From positions 124,001 through 188,000 of the forward strand of contig NZ_JBKFGH010000018.1 in assembly GCF_051233475.1 (NCBI RefSeq): a stretch of 64,000 nt of DNA, read 5' to 3'. Below, in pieces: positions 15,592-24,440 of the stretch. The notes below the pieces were generated by a model, which was given only the letters and a program-made list of their open reading frames with translations, was not told the origin of the DNA and ran no database searches. Every line of letters begins with the position of its first letter. Within the stretch, counting starts at the first letter, position 1. Both the position numbers and the translations under genes were made by a program. This DNA comes from Bacillus_BU sp051233475 (GTDB lineage Bacteria > Bacillota > Bacilli > Bacillales > Cytobacillaceae).

Positions 15592-17394
15592 CTATAGCGA
15601 CTTGCGCAGTTGGATGATTTCCATTGCGATAGCGGCTGCTTTAAGAAAATCCCTTTGACGCTCTGCTTCCGTTCTTTCCGCCTCTTTTTCTTTTATCTTT
15701 AACATTTTTTGATGATTCAACACCTGTTTTATATAATCAGATAATTCCTTTTCAGCTAATTCTTCATTAACCAGCATCATTTCAATCTCTGTAATAATTC
15801 GGCGAAGTCTTTCATCTTGAACAAAGTTTAAAAACAAGCTGGGATCAGGTTGGTTTCCTTCTTCATAAAAACCGAGTAAGTAAGTAAAAATGGCTTGGTG
15901 TTCATCAATGTTAAAGGTATTTCCTTGCAGTAATTGCTGCACTTTAAAGGCGACCTCACTGCTTTTCAGCATGTGAGCAATTAAATGCCGTTCCGCATTA
16001 TAGTAAGCAGGCTTTAATTGATCAATTTGCTTTCTGATCAGTACTGGTTGATTAGATCCTTTTTGCTTTTTGAGTTGATTTTCCGGTTTCCCACCGCTAT
16101 AACTTTGTAATTGTTGTAATAACGCATCCAGGGATAAGGAAAATTCATTGGCTATTTGCCGAAGATAATGATCTCTTTCAACTGCTTTTTCCAGTTTGCT
16201 GATCTCTTTTAATACTTCTTCGATATAAAGGAGCCGTTCTCCTTCATGTTGAAGATTTTTTCCACGCCGGTAATAAAGAAGTTTAAAGGACATGAACGTA
16301 ATACTGGCCCCTATTACATCGTGAAAGAATTTCTCCTCACCGAATTGTTTGATGTAGTCATCAGGGTCTAGTCCTTCAGGCATTACGGCCACAAAAACAT
16401 TGCTGCCGGCAGCTGTAAGCATGTTACCGGCACGATATGAAGCCTCAATTCCTGCATGGTCAGCATCATAGCAAATCGTTACGGTTTGACAATCACGCCG
16501 CAATATTTCAACATGTTCCTCTGTCAAAGATGTACCCATTGTGGCAACACCGTTAACTACACCGGATCGATCTGCAGCAATTACATCTGCAAATCCTTCA
16601 AAAAGAACTGCTTGTTGATGTTTTCGGATATGAGATCTTGCTAAATGATAATTATATATAATTTTACTTTTATTAAAGATTGCTGTTTCAGGACTATTTA
16701 AATATTTGGGGTCTTCGCCCCCGAGTGATCTCCCGGAAAAAGCAATCGTATTCCCATTTCGGTCAAATATCGGAAACATAATCCGATTTCGAAAACGATC
16801 AAAAACGTTTCCGTCCCGTTCCCTTTTAATAATTAACCCCGATTTTTCCAACAAATCAATTGAAAAACCCTTTTTGGTTAAAAGCTTAAAAGTATAATCC
16901 CAAGAGGGCAGTGCGTAGCCAATTTGAAATTTTTCAATGGACTCATTGGTAAAGCCTCTTTTTAATAAATATTCAAGGGCTTCCTGACCATCTTTTGTGT
17001 TTACTAATAAATGATGATAAAATTTACGTAATAAATCGTGGGCATCCAACATTTGTTGGAAATCCTTTGAAATGGATTTTGCTGGTACATTTGTCTGGAT
17101 TTCAAGTTCTATATTAGCTCTTTCAGCTAATTTCATTGCTGCTTCAACAAATGTTAATCCATCTTTCTCCATTAAAAATGAGAAAACATTTCCTCCAGCT
17201 TTACATCCAAAGCAATGGTAAATTTGTTTGTCGGGCGATACTGAAAAAGAAGGGGTACTTTCACCGTGAAATGGACATAATCCAAAATAATTTCGTCCAT
17301 GCTTCTTCAGTTGAATATATTCGCTTATCACATCGACAATATCCACTGATTGACGAATTTGATTAATTTTTTCTTCGGCAATTAGTTCTGCCAT
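15592..17394 (-). CDS. dnaG: DNA primase DnaG
   Basis: This enzyme synthesises RNA primers at the replication fork. It has 600 residues. The CHC2 zinc finger is C40-H43-C61-C64. The TOPRIM core (about 260-340) shows LFEGFADVIAA and the acidic ICYDADHAG. The C-terminal third is the helical helicase-binding domain that contacts the replicative helicase. It is the middle gene of the yqxD-dnaG-rpoD operon. Confidence 0.97.
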   Translation of the reverse strand: MAELIAEEKINQIRQSVDIVDVISEYIQLKKHGRNYFGLCPFHGESTPSFSVSPDKQIYHCFGCKAGGNVFSFLMEKDGLTFVEAAMKLAERANIELEIQTNVPAKSISKDFQQMLDAHDLLRKFYHHLLVNTKDGQEALEYLLKRGFTNESIEKFQIGYALPSWDYTFKLLTKKGFSIDLLEKSGLIIKRERDGNVFDRFRNRIMFPIFDRNGNTIAFSGRSLGGEDPKYLNSPETAIFNKSKIIYNYHLARSHIRKHQQAVLFEGFADVIAADRSGVVNGVATMGTSLTEEHVEILRRDCQTVTICYDADHAGIEASYRAGNMLTAAGSNVFVAVMPEGLDPDDYIKQFGEEKFFHDVIGASITFMSFKLLYYRRGKNLQHEGERLLYIEEVLKEISKLEKAVERDHYLRQIANEFSLSLDALLQQLQSYSGGKPENQLKKQKGSNQPVLIRKQIDQLKPAYYNAERHLIAHMLKSSEVAFKVQQLLQGNTFNIDEHQAIFTYLLGFYEEGNQPDPSLFLNFVQDERLRRIITEIEMMLVNEELAEKELSDYIKQVLNHQKMLKIKEKEAERTEAERQRDFLKAAAIAMEIIQLRKSL

Positions 17395-17435
17395 GAAAAC
17401 AACTCCATCACAAAGTGAAAATTTCTTTCTCTTGA

Positions 17436-17903
17436 TTATTTTCTTACATAATTCGACAAAAGCAAGGTCAGTTGATTGATAAACCTTTGCCGATCTTCCT
17501 TTGAGAAAGGTTTTGGACCTTTCCCAAAATTCCCCTGACGGCGGGCCTTTGCTGAAAGATATCTCATATCCAGAGCTGTAACGATGTCCTCTTCGTTATA
17601 AATACTTCCCCGTGGAGATAGGACAAAAACCTCCTTTGGCAAAAGGGTTGAAGCTAACCCAATATCCTGTGTAACAACAATATCTCTTTTGTTCACATGA
17701 TTAAGTATAAATAAGTCAGCCGCTTCCTTTTCATTCTCAACATAGACCCATCGTTCCTCAGCTGTATGGTTCGACACATGTGAATAGGATGCAACAAAAA
17801 TAACCTCAAACAAGAATTTGTTAGCAATTTGGATGATTTCTTGTTTGACTGGACAAGAATCAGCATCGACAAATAGAGTCGGCTGATTAATTTTATAACT
17901 AAT
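17436..17903 (-). CDS. yqxD: UPF0178 family protein YqxD with an apparent ATT start
   Basis: This UPF0178 (DUF188) protein is a PIN-like fold of unknown biochemical role. The conserved N-terminus TLFVDADSCPVKQEI is encoded upstream of the first usual start codon (a TTG at 17813 that would remove it). Between the in-frame TGA at 17915-17913 and this motif there is no ATG, GTG or TTG. The best initiation site is ATT at 17903, 9 nt after GGAGTGA, giving MSYKINQPTLFVDADS and 155 residues. ATA at 17906 or ATT at 17891 are alternatives. It is the first gene of the dnaG-rpoD operon. Confidence 0.8.
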   Translation of the reverse strand: MSYKINQPTLFVDADSCPVKQEIIQIANKFLFEVIFVASYSHVSNHTAEERWVYVENEKEAADLFILNHVNKRDIVVTQDIGLASTLLPKEVFVLSPRGSIYNEEDIVTALDMRYLSAKARRQGNFGKGPKPFSKEDRQRFINQLTLLLSNYVRK

Positions 17904-18067
17904 TATTCTACATCACTCCACATATTCCTTCTTTTGAGGATAACTTTTCACTAGGGAAACGTGTCGATTTTTTTTACAGGGGTTTCCTTGACATCTCACA
18001 ATAAATAGTTTATTCGTTCACAATCAACTCTAAACCTATTTCTGATACATTTTTATCACAATTTTTT

Positions 18068-18096
18068 ATTATAGTATATTGCCTTTAGTTTTTCCA
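18068..18096 (-). promoter_or_regulatory. Sigma-A promoter of the yqxD-dnaG-rpoD operon
   Basis: TGGAAA (18096-18091), a 17-bp spacer and a perfect TATAAT (18073-18068) are present. The downstream leader would be about 160 nt. Confidence 0.55.
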
Positions 18097-18190
18097 TCGC
18101 TTTTTTTAAAAAAACTTTGGATTAAAGGCTTTTTAATTAAAGTATTTTGTTTTCCGACACATTTTTGAAATATTTTACCGTTTGACTAAT

Positions 18191-18222
18191 AAAAGAGCTA
18201 ACACTAATGTGTCAGCTCTTAC
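18191..18222 (-). terminator. Intrinsic terminator of ppsR
   Basis: The arms AAGAGCTAACAC and GTGTCAGCTCTT (one wobble) enclose a 4-nt loop, with TTTTATT following on the minus strand. Confidence 0.85.
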
Positions 18223-18224
18223 GT

Positions 18225-19040
18225 TTAACTTTGTAATTTTTTATTGTACATATTCCAAATAACATTTGCTGTTTCCTCAACCGCTTTGTTGGTCACATCA
18301 ATGACTGGGCAACCGATTTTGGCAACAACCTTTTCAAAAAAGGCAAGTTCTTCTTTGATTCGTTCAATATTCGCATAGCTTGCTTTATCGTTTAAACCAA
18401 GTGAAATTAACCGTTCTCTTCGAATTTGATTCAATTTATCAGGGCTTATTTTTAAAGCAAAGCATTTATTCGGTGCAGAAACGAAAATTTCTTCAGGAGG
18501 ATCCACTTCTGGTACGATTGGTACATTTGCAACCTTCAATCTTTTATGGGCAAGATACTGTGATAATGGTGTTTTTGAAGTTCGCGAAACACCAAGTAAA
18601 ACAATATCCGCTTTGATAATACCGCGTGGATCGCGACCATCATCATATTTTACAGCAAATTCAATTGCTTCTACCTTTTTAAAATAATCCTCATCAAGCT
18701 TGCGAACAAGACCTGGTTCATTTAGTGGTTTCGTTCCACATAAATTCTCAATTTGATCCATTATTGGACCGATTAAATCACAAGCCTGAATGCCTTCCAT
18801 TTGAGTAATGTCACGCATATAATTGCGCATATCCGGTTTAACCAATGTATAAGCAATCATGCCTTTATCTAGTTTTACTAAAGAGATCACTTCATCTAAA
18901 TGTGCCGTATCTTCAACATAAGGGAATCGTTTAATTGTTACATTAGCACCATTAAACTGACTGATTGCAGCTTTGGTGACAAGCTCAGCTGTTTCCCCAA
19001 CAGAATCAGAAACGACGTATATAATTGGCAGCCTATTCAT
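18225..19040 (-). CDS. yqfL: PPDK/PEP synthase regulatory kinase-pyrophosphorylase (YqfL, PpsR family)
   Basis: This 271-residue DUF299 protein belongs to a family whose members phosphorylate and dephosphorylate pyruvate phosphate dikinase or PEP synthase. The N-terminus VVSDSVGETAELV and the P-loop GVSRTSKTPLS (about residue 155) are diagnostic. It lies 29 bp downstream of ccpN, the gluconeogenesis repressor, as in B. subtilis where YqfL modulates CcpN activity. That regulatory link is known for B. subtilis and inferred here. Confidence 0.92.
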   Translation of the reverse strand: MNRLPIIYVVSDSVGETAELVTKAAISQFNGANVTIKRFPYVEDTAHLDEVISLVKLDKGMIAYTLVKPDMRNYMRDITQMEGIQACDLIGPIMDQIENLCGTKPLNEPGLVRKLDEDYFKKVEAIEFAVKYDDGRDPRGIIKADIVLLGVSRTSKTPLSQYLAHKRLKVANVPIVPEVDPPEEIFVSAPNKCFALKISPDKLNQIRRERLISLGLNDKASYANIERIKEELAFFEKVVAKIGCPVIDVTNKAVEETANVIWNMYNKKLQS

Positions 19041-19069
19041 TCCTTTATACCATCTCCTAAGGTTTGACC

Positions 19070-19705
19070 TTATTCTCCAGATGCAAGAGCGACAAAGGCC
19101 TTTGTAATATTAGTTTTTGTCACCCGACCTACCACTTCAAAACCTTTTTCGGTTTCTTTTACAACAGGTAAGGCATCAATTTGTTTTTCGATTAATTTAA
19201 TGGCAATATCAATTAACAAATCATCTCGCTGACAAACAGTAATATTTGGCATTCTCGTCATGATAATATTTACCGGTAAGGCAGCTAATTCCTGTTTACC
19301 CAAGCTTGCTCGCAGCAAGTCTTTTCGCGAAAGTACTCCAACTAATATCGAGTTTTGATCGATAACAAATAAAGTTCCTACATCCTCTAGAAACATGGTT
19401 ACAATCGCATCATAAACTGAAACACTTTCATTAATGACAACTGGAATTGATTGATAGTCCTTAACATATATTTTGTTTAAATTTTCGGTAAGCAGCTGAA
19501 CTCCTGATTTGCCTGTATAAAAATAACCAACCCGTGGTCTGGCATCCAAATATCCTGCCATAGTTAGTATAGCTAAATCAGGGCGAAGCGTCGCTCTTGT
19601 TAAGTTTAGCCGTTCAGCAATATTTTCACCTGTGATTGGTCCATTGTCTTTTACAATCTGAAGAATTTGTTCTTGCCGATTATTCAGTTCGATTGTCCTC
19701 ACCAC
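19070..19705 (-). CDS. ccpN: Gluconeogenic gene repressor CcpN
   Basis: This 211-residue regulator has an N-terminal winged helix (RQEQILQIVKDNGPITGENIAERLNLTRATLRPDLAIL) and two CBS domains (about 80-140 and 145-205). The DVGTLFVID and VGVLSRKDLLRA segments match CcpN, which represses gapB and pckA under glycolytic conditions in B. subtilis. Tandem GTG codons occur at 19705 and 19702; family alignment favours the second (MRTIELN), but neither has a well-spaced ribosome binding site. Confidence 0.92.
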   Translation of the reverse strand: MVRTIELNNRQEQILQIVKDNGPITGENIAERLNLTRATLRPDLAILTMAGYLDARPRVGYFYTGKSGVQLLTENLNKIYVKDYQSIPVVINESVSVYDAIVTMFLEDVGTLFVIDQNSILVGVLSRKDLLRASLGKQELAALPVNIIMTRMPNITVCQRDDLLIDIAIKLIEKQIDALPVVKETEKGFEVVGRVTKTNITKAFVALASGE

Positions 19706-19827
19706 CCTGTTAAAAAACCATTTATGTAAAACCTTTATTTATAAGGCTATACTATTTAAAATTATTATATACTAATTATCCTGTTTGAAAAGGTAAGAAA
19801 CAAGGTAAAAACGTGAAAAATTAAGGA

Positions 19828-19852
19828 AAAAGTGCGGAGATTCCGCACTTTT
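19828..19852 (-). terminator. Intrinsic terminator of glyS
   Basis: An 11-bp perfect stem (AAAAGTGCGGA/TCCGCACTTTT) with a 3-nt loop lies 40 bp past the glyS stop. Confidence 0.9.
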
Positions 19853-19892
19853 ATGTTTTCGCAAGAACATCGAATGATAACTTAGAAGAAAA

Positions 19893-21278
19893 TTAAAACT
19901 CGATTTTATTTTGAATGAATTCTACTAATTGGGAAATCGGAATACGGGTTTGTTCCATTGTATCACGGTCCCGAACGGTTACCATCTTATCTTCTTTTGA
20001 ATCAAAGTCAAAAGTGATACAGAATGGAGTACCAATTTCATCATGACGACGATAGCGTTTACCGATTGAACCTGATTCATCGTAATCCACTAAGAAATGT
20101 TTTGCCAACAGGTCATACACTTCTCTTGCATCATCAGATAATTTTTTGGAAAGTGGTAAAATCGCTGCTTTAAATGGCGCAAGTGCCGGATGCAAGTGCA
20201 TCACGGTTCTCGATGTACCATCCTCAAGTTGTTCCTCATCATAAGCGTCGATTAGGAAAGCAAGCGTTACACGGTCAGCTCCTAATGATGGTTCGATACA
20301 GTAAGGAATATATTTTTCATTTGTTTCTTGATCTAAGTAATGGAAGTCCTCACCAGAAAACTCCATATGCTGTTTTAAATCGTAATCTGTTCTTGACGCA
20401 ACACCCCAAAGCTCACCCCAGCCAAACGGGAATTTGTATTCAAAGTCGGTTGTTGCATTACTGTAATGAGATAATTCGTCTTCATTGTGATCACGAAGGC
20501 GAAGGTTTTCTCTGGTCATACCTAAAGACATTAACCATTGCTCTGCAAACTGTTTCCAATAATCAAACCATTTAAGTTCTTCGCCTGGCTTACAGAAAAA
20601 CTCCAGTTCCATTTGTTCAAATTCTCTTGTACGGAACGTAAAATTACCTGGAGTAATTTCATTTCGGAAGCTTTTTCCGATTTGAGCAATACCAAATGGA
20701 AGTTTTTTACGCATCGTCCGTTGAACATTCTTAAAGTTTACAAAGATACCTTGAGCTGTCTCAGGGCGAAGGAAGATTTCGTTTGCGCTTGACTCGGTAA
20801 CACCTTGAAACGTTTTAAACATAAGATTAAATTGACGAATTCCTGTAAAATCAAAGCTTCCACAATCCGGACAAGCGATTTTGTGTTCAGAAATTAATTC
20901 CTCCATTCTGGAGAACGGAAGACCATCGACAACCATTTCAATTCCTTTTTCGTCGAGTGCATTTTCAATTAGCTTATCGGCACGATGTCTTGCTTTACAT
21001 TTTTTACAATCGATCATAGGATCATTAAAGTTTCCAATATGACCAGAGGCTTCCCATGTACGTGGATTCATTAAAATAGCTGCATCTAATCCGACATTAT
21101 AAGGAGATTGGTGTATGAATTTTTTCCACCATGCCTGTTTAATATTGTTCTTAAGTTCAACCCCAAGCGGACCGTAATCCCAAGTATTTGCCAAGCCACC
21201 ATAAATTTCTGAGCCCGGAAAAATAAAACCTCTGTGTTTTGCATGGGAAACGATTTGTTCCATACTACTAACGCTCAT
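19893..21278 (-). CDS. glyS: Glycyl-tRNA synthetase, single-chain class IIa type
   Basis: This is the alpha2-type GlyRS (461 residues), not the alpha/beta GlyQS pair found at this place in B. subtilis. Motif 1 region begins RGFIFPGSEIYGGLANTWDYGPLG. Motif 2 is FRNEITPGNFTFRTREFEQMELEFF, and motif 3 appears as PSLGADRVTLAFL. Paired cysteines (DCKKCKARH and ACPDCGSF) suggest a zinc-bound insertion. AAGGAG precedes tandem ATGs at 21281 and 21278. Expression is controlled by the upstream T-box. Confidence 0.95.
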   Translation of the reverse strand: MSVSSMEQIVSHAKHRGFIFPGSEIYGGLANTWDYGPLGVELKNNIKQAWWKKFIHQSPYNVGLDAAILMNPRTWEASGHIGNFNDPMIDCKKCKARHRADKLIENALDEKGIEMVVDGLPFSRMEELISEHKIACPDCGSFDFTGIRQFNLMFKTFQGVTESSANEIFLRPETAQGIFVNFKNVQRTMRKKLPFGIAQIGKSFRNEITPGNFTFRTREFEQMELEFFCKPGEELKWFDYWKQFAEQWLMSLGMTRENLRLRDHNEDELSHYSNATTDFEYKFPFGWGELWGVASRTDYDLKQHMEFSGEDFHYLDQETNEKYIPYCIEPSLGADRVTLAFLIDAYDEEQLEDGTSRTVMHLHPALAPFKAAILPLSKKLSDDAREVYDLLAKHFLVDYDESGSIGKRYRRHDEIGTPFCITFDFDSKEDKMVTVRDRDTMEQTRIPISQLVEFIQNKIEF

Positions 21279-21329
21279 CATCAAAACTCCTTTTCAAATT
21301 CCTTTAGTAAAGACGGCCTTTTTAAGACC

Positions 21330-21536
21330 AAATAAAAAACTCCCGTCTCTATGCAATAATGCATAGGGACGAGAGTTAACCCGCGGTTCCACCCTATTTG
21401 CTGCCAAAGCAGCCTCTTAAAAGAATGTTGCTCCAGAACGCCTTCCTTAATGCTTCTTATCTAGCTTCCACCATCCTAGACTCGCTTTTAAAAAGGGAAT
21501 TAAGTACTCTTTTCCTTCACGGCAACTATTAAATTT
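21330..21536 (-). promoter_or_regulatory. Glycine T-box riboswitch leader of glyS
   Basis: On the minus strand the T-box sequence AGGGTGGAACCGCGG (21395-21381) pairs with uncharged tRNA. It is followed by a terminator stem (about 21377-21334) ending in a T-tract. Stem I contains the GGTGGAAG distal motif and a specifier loop with GGC (21442-21440), a glycine codon. Transcription would continue into glyS when glycyl-tRNA is scarce. Confidence 0.95.
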
Positions 21537-21542
21537 AATTTG

Positions 21543-21571
21543 ATGTTAATGGAAAGAAACGCTATTGTCAA
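21543..21571 (-). promoter_or_regulatory. Sigma-A promoter of the glyS T-box transcript
   Basis: TTGACA (21571-21566), a 17-bp spacer and TAACAT (21548-21543) are present. The -35 overlaps the recO stop codon. Confidence 0.7.
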
Positions 21572-22326
21572 GTTAACATATCTTTCATTTTGTCTATCTG
21601 ATTTAAAAACTTCTTTGTTTTTAAATGCAAACCTGAATATTCCTCATAATACGCTGTTATCACCTGTTTTAGCTGCGCCTTTGTCTCCGGCTTCACATCA
21701 ATATTACCTAATCTTGAAAGATCAAAATAATAAAATAGCCGCAACAATTTAACGGTAGCCGGTGAAATTTTAATTGAGTATGGATCCTGTTCAAGGCAAC
21801 GGTGGCAAATAAAACCGCCTTCTCGAACAGAAAATGAAAAATGTCCGTCTGTATTACTACAAACAGAACATTGATTTAAACAAGGGTGCAATCCGAAAAG
21901 GTCCAACATTTTCATTTCATAGATGTTAGTTAGTATCGCTAAATCATAGCCTTCATTCATTAAAGAAAGTGTTTGGTGCAGCAATTCAAATAGAAAAGGA
22001 TTAGGTCTTTTTTCATCGGCTGTTGCTTTGTCAGTTAAATCAACGATGTAGCTTGCATAGGCCGTTAGAAAAATATCCTCGCGAATGGATCGCAAAGAAG
22101 AAATCATCTCACCCTGTTGTAAACTCCCTAACCCATTGCCTTTTTGGATCAGAAAATATCCATATGTAAAAAGCTGGGTGACGGCCGACAGGCGACTATT
22201 CGTCTTTTTTGCCCCCCTTGCCATCACGCCAACTTTTCCCCATTCACGTGTATATAAAGTGACAACTTTATTGGTTTCACCATAATCCGTTGTTCTAATG
22301 ACGATGCCTTCACATTTTTGAAGCAT
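21568..22326 (-). CDS. recO: DNA repair protein RecO
   Basis: This recombination mediator loads RecA on SSB-coated DNA with RecR. It has 252 residues. The N-terminal OB fold starts KCEGIVIRTTDYGETNKVV and includes ARGAKKTNS. A four-cysteine zinc motif lies in CLNQCSVCSNTDGHF and ICHRC (about residues 145-180). GGTGGTGA before ATG 22326 fixes the start. It follows yqzL by 33 bp, giving the conserved era-yqzL-recO order. Confidence 0.95.
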   Translation of the reverse strand: MLQKCEGIVIRTTDYGETNKVVTLYTREWGKVGVMARGAKKTNSRLSAVTQLFTYGYFLIQKGNGLGSLQQGEMISSLRSIREDIFLTAYASYIVDLTDKATADEKRPNPFLFELLHQTLSLMNEGYDLAILTNIYEMKMLDLFGLHPCLNQCSVCSNTDGHFSFSVREGGFICHRCLEQDPYSIKISPATVKLLRLFYYFDLSRLGNIDVKPETKAQLKQVITAYYEEYSGLHLKTKKFLNQIDKMKDMLT

Positions 22327-22359
22327 GAACTCACCACCATCCATTGCAACGAAACAAAC

Positions 22360-22503
22360 CTATGAAATGGGAAAATCAATTTCTGCTAGCTCATCATCCT
22401 GATTACCGGGTATTTCTTGGTTATCTTTTTCAATTTCCTTGAAAAGAAGATACATGTCAATATTACCTGTTTGCGAAAAAATTTTCCAGGTAAAATCCAT
22501 CAT
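22360..22503 (-). CDS. yqzL: Small protein YqzL
   Basis: This 47-residue protein begins MMDFTWKIFSQTGNIDMYLLFKEIEKD and ends in an acidic tail (DDELAEIDFPIS). Sequence and position between era and recO match the YqzL family. GGTGGGGG lies 6 nt before the first of two tandem ATGs. Function is unknown, and no membrane segment is present. Confidence 0.88.
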   Translation of the reverse strand: MMDFTWKIFSQTGNIDMYLLFKEIEKDNQEIPGNQDDELAEIDFPIS

Positions 22504-22676
22504 CGAAAACCCCCACCTTTCAAATATTCAACTAGCCTTTCATGATCCCAATTCCTTTACAATTATCATAGCCCGAAAGTAGAAAATCATAAGACGAAAA
22601 AATTGTAAATTGTTCAAAGCATAAATTTCGTTCGTTGCTAATAATTTAATTAGGGTGAAGCTAGACACATAACAAA

Positions 22677-23597
22677 TTAGTATTCGTCTTCACGAAAACC
22701 AAAGTCTCGCAACTGCCCCATTTTATTCCGCCAATCCTTTTGAACCTTTACCCAAAGCTCAAGGAAAACTTTTGATCCAAGCAAGTTTTCAATATCGATT
22801 CGAGCTCGTTTACCGATTTCCTTTAGCATTTTCCCTTGTTTGCCGATGATTATCCCTTTCTGGGAGTCGCGCTCAACAATGATCGTCGCCATGACATGTA
22901 TCATGTCTTTGTTCTCTGGTCGATCAAGCTTTTCCATTACAACCGCTAAAGAATGCGGCACTTCCTCATGCGTCAAATGAAGGGCTTTTTCCCGAATTAA
23001 TTCCGTAATAATAAATCGTTCGGGATGATCGGTAACTTGATCAGCCGGATAGTATTGCGGTCCTTCAGGAATGTAACGCTTGATTTGCTCTAGCACTCGT
23101 TCAATATTATTCCCTTGAAGTGCCGAGATCGGTACTATTTCTGCAAAATCATATTTTTCTCTATAGGATTCAATCACTTCTAACAATTTGTCAGGATGAA
23201 TTAGGTCGATTTTATTAATTACAAGAAATACCGGAGTTTTAACTCCTTGAAACTTTTCAAGGATAAATTCTTCTCCACGTCCAAAGCCTTCCTCGGCATT
23301 TACCATAAACAGAACTAAATCAACTTCCTTAAGGGTGTTGATTGCTACTTTCATCATAAAGTCGCCTAATTTATGCTTTGGCTTATGAATTCCAGGCGTG
23401 TCAATGAAGATGAGCTGTGCATCATCACTCGTTAAAACACCTTGAACCTTATTTCTTGTTGTCTGCGGTTTATCGCTCATGATCGCGATTTTTTGACCAA
23501 TCACTCGGTTTAAAAACGTTGATTTTCCAACATTTGGTCTTCCAATAATTGATACAAACCCCGATTTAAATTTGTTTCTTGCTTCTTCGTTATTCAT
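22677..23597 (-). CDS. era: Ribosome-assembly GTPase Era
   Basis: This 306-residue GTPase binds the 3' end of 16S rRNA during 30S assembly. G1 is GRPNVGKST, G3 is DTPGIH, G4 is NKID and G5 is SAL. The C-terminal KH domain shows GIIIGKQGKMLKEIG. It overlaps cdd by 8 bp, so the genes are translationally coupled. ybeY, another 16S maturation factor, is 1.3 kb upstream on the same strand. Confidence 0.97.
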   Translation of the reverse strand: MNNEEARNKFKSGFVSIIGRPNVGKSTFLNRVIGQKIAIMSDKPQTTRNKVQGVLTSDDAQLIFIDTPGIHKPKHKLGDFMMKVAINTLKEVDLVLFMVNAEEGFGRGEEFILEKFQGVKTPVFLVINKIDLIHPDKLLEVIESYREKYDFAEIVPISALQGNNIERVLEQIKRYIPEGPQYYPADQVTDHPERFIITELIREKALHLTHEEVPHSLAVVMEKLDRPENKDMIHVMATIIVERDSQKGIIIGKQGKMLKEIGKRARIDIENLLGSKVFLELWVKVQKDWRNKMGQLRDFGFREDEY

Positions 23598-23988
23598 TTA
23601 AGTCCTCCGCTGAAAAAGCTCCTGGCAACAAGTCTTCTACTGTGATCTCTTGGACAAGGCCCTTTAAGTTTGTTAACACGATTTTCATATCCTTTGGGCA
23701 CAATTCTGAAATAACCTGACGGCAGGCACCACATGGTGAAATAGGTCGGTCGGTATCAGCAATAACAACCAGTTTAGCAAACTCTTTGTCTCCCTCTGAG
23801 TAGGCTTTAAATAATGCTGTACGCTCTGCACAGTTTGTCATGCTATAGGCTGCATTCTCAATATTACATCCATGATAAATTTTTCCATCAACAGTTAAAA
23901 GGGCAGCTCCAACCTTAAATTTTGAGTAAGGAACATAGGCTTTCTCTCTTGCCGCTTTAGCTTCTTCAATTAATTGATTTTGATCCAC
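23590..23988 (-). CDS. cdd: Cytidine deaminase Cdd
   Basis: This pyrimidine salvage enzyme converts cytidine and deoxycytidine to the uridine forms. It has 132 residues. Zinc and catalytic motifs are CAERTALF (Cys and Glu) and PCGACRQV (two Cys), with substrate residues in FKVGAALL and GCNIENAAYS. The start is GTG (MDQNQLIEEAK), 9 nt after AAGGGA; an upstream TTG at 24006 lies before that site and is unlikely. Confidence 0.95.
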   Translation of the reverse strand: MDQNQLIEEAKAAREKAYVPYSKFKVGAALLTVDGKIYHGCNIENAAYSMTNCAERTALFKAYSEGDKEFAKLVVIADTDRPISPCGACRQVISELCPKDMKIVLTNLKGLVQEITVEDLLPGAFSAEDLNE

Positions 23989-24006
23989 AACCACTCTTCC
24001 CTTCAA

Positions 24007-24226
24007 CAGAAAAAAATCGCTGTCTCCTTATTGTATCTTATTTTAGCGATCTTTTCACTCGTTTATGGCAAAATAACTGCATAAAAAATTGAATTTTCTA
24101 AAAATTTATCTATTCTATTTTATGCTTTGCTCTGTTCTGTTATTTTATCTAAATTGAAGAGCGTTTTCAAATTGGGTAAGGAAAAGGTATGTGAAACTGT
24201 ACTGAAAAATGCAAAGCCCGTTTATG
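24007..24226. other. AT-rich spacer upstream of cdd
   Basis: No ORF with a ribosome binding site was found. Only a weak inverted repeat (AAATCGCT and AGCGATCT, 24 bp apart) is seen. It presumably carries the cdd-era promoter, but no clear consensus stands out. Confidence 0.4.
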
Positions 24227-24440
24227 GAGCGGACATGGAGGACCTTATTTTAATAAAAAGACCACTATTCTAGACTTAAGCGGACACAGAATACCTTATT
24301 TATGTAAAAACCACTGAATAAAGCCATTTTATTAACAAATAAGGAACCTGGTGTCCTCTTAACTCATCAAAACCACTCTTTTTGTGAAAATAACGGATCT
24401 GATGTCCGCCCGTCACCAAAAAAGATCTGATGTCCGCAAC
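24227..24440. repeat. Nested palindromic element, copy B (with an extra reverse unit)
   Basis: Forward units begin GCGGACAT at 24229 and GCGGACAC at 24280. Reverse units end GTGTCC at about 24351, ATGTCCGC at about 24402 and ATGTCCGC at about 24430. The four-unit part has the same length and order as 11297-11479, including a conserved ATCAAAAC segment between the first two reverse units. Confidence 0.85.

Larger units (their letters stand above)
17904..18224. other. 321-bp intergenic region between ppsR and yqxD
   Basis: It contains the ppsR terminator, a sigma-A promoter for the yqxD-dnaG-rpoD operon and a leader of about 160 nt. No small ORF with a good ribosome binding site was seen. Confidence 0.6.
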
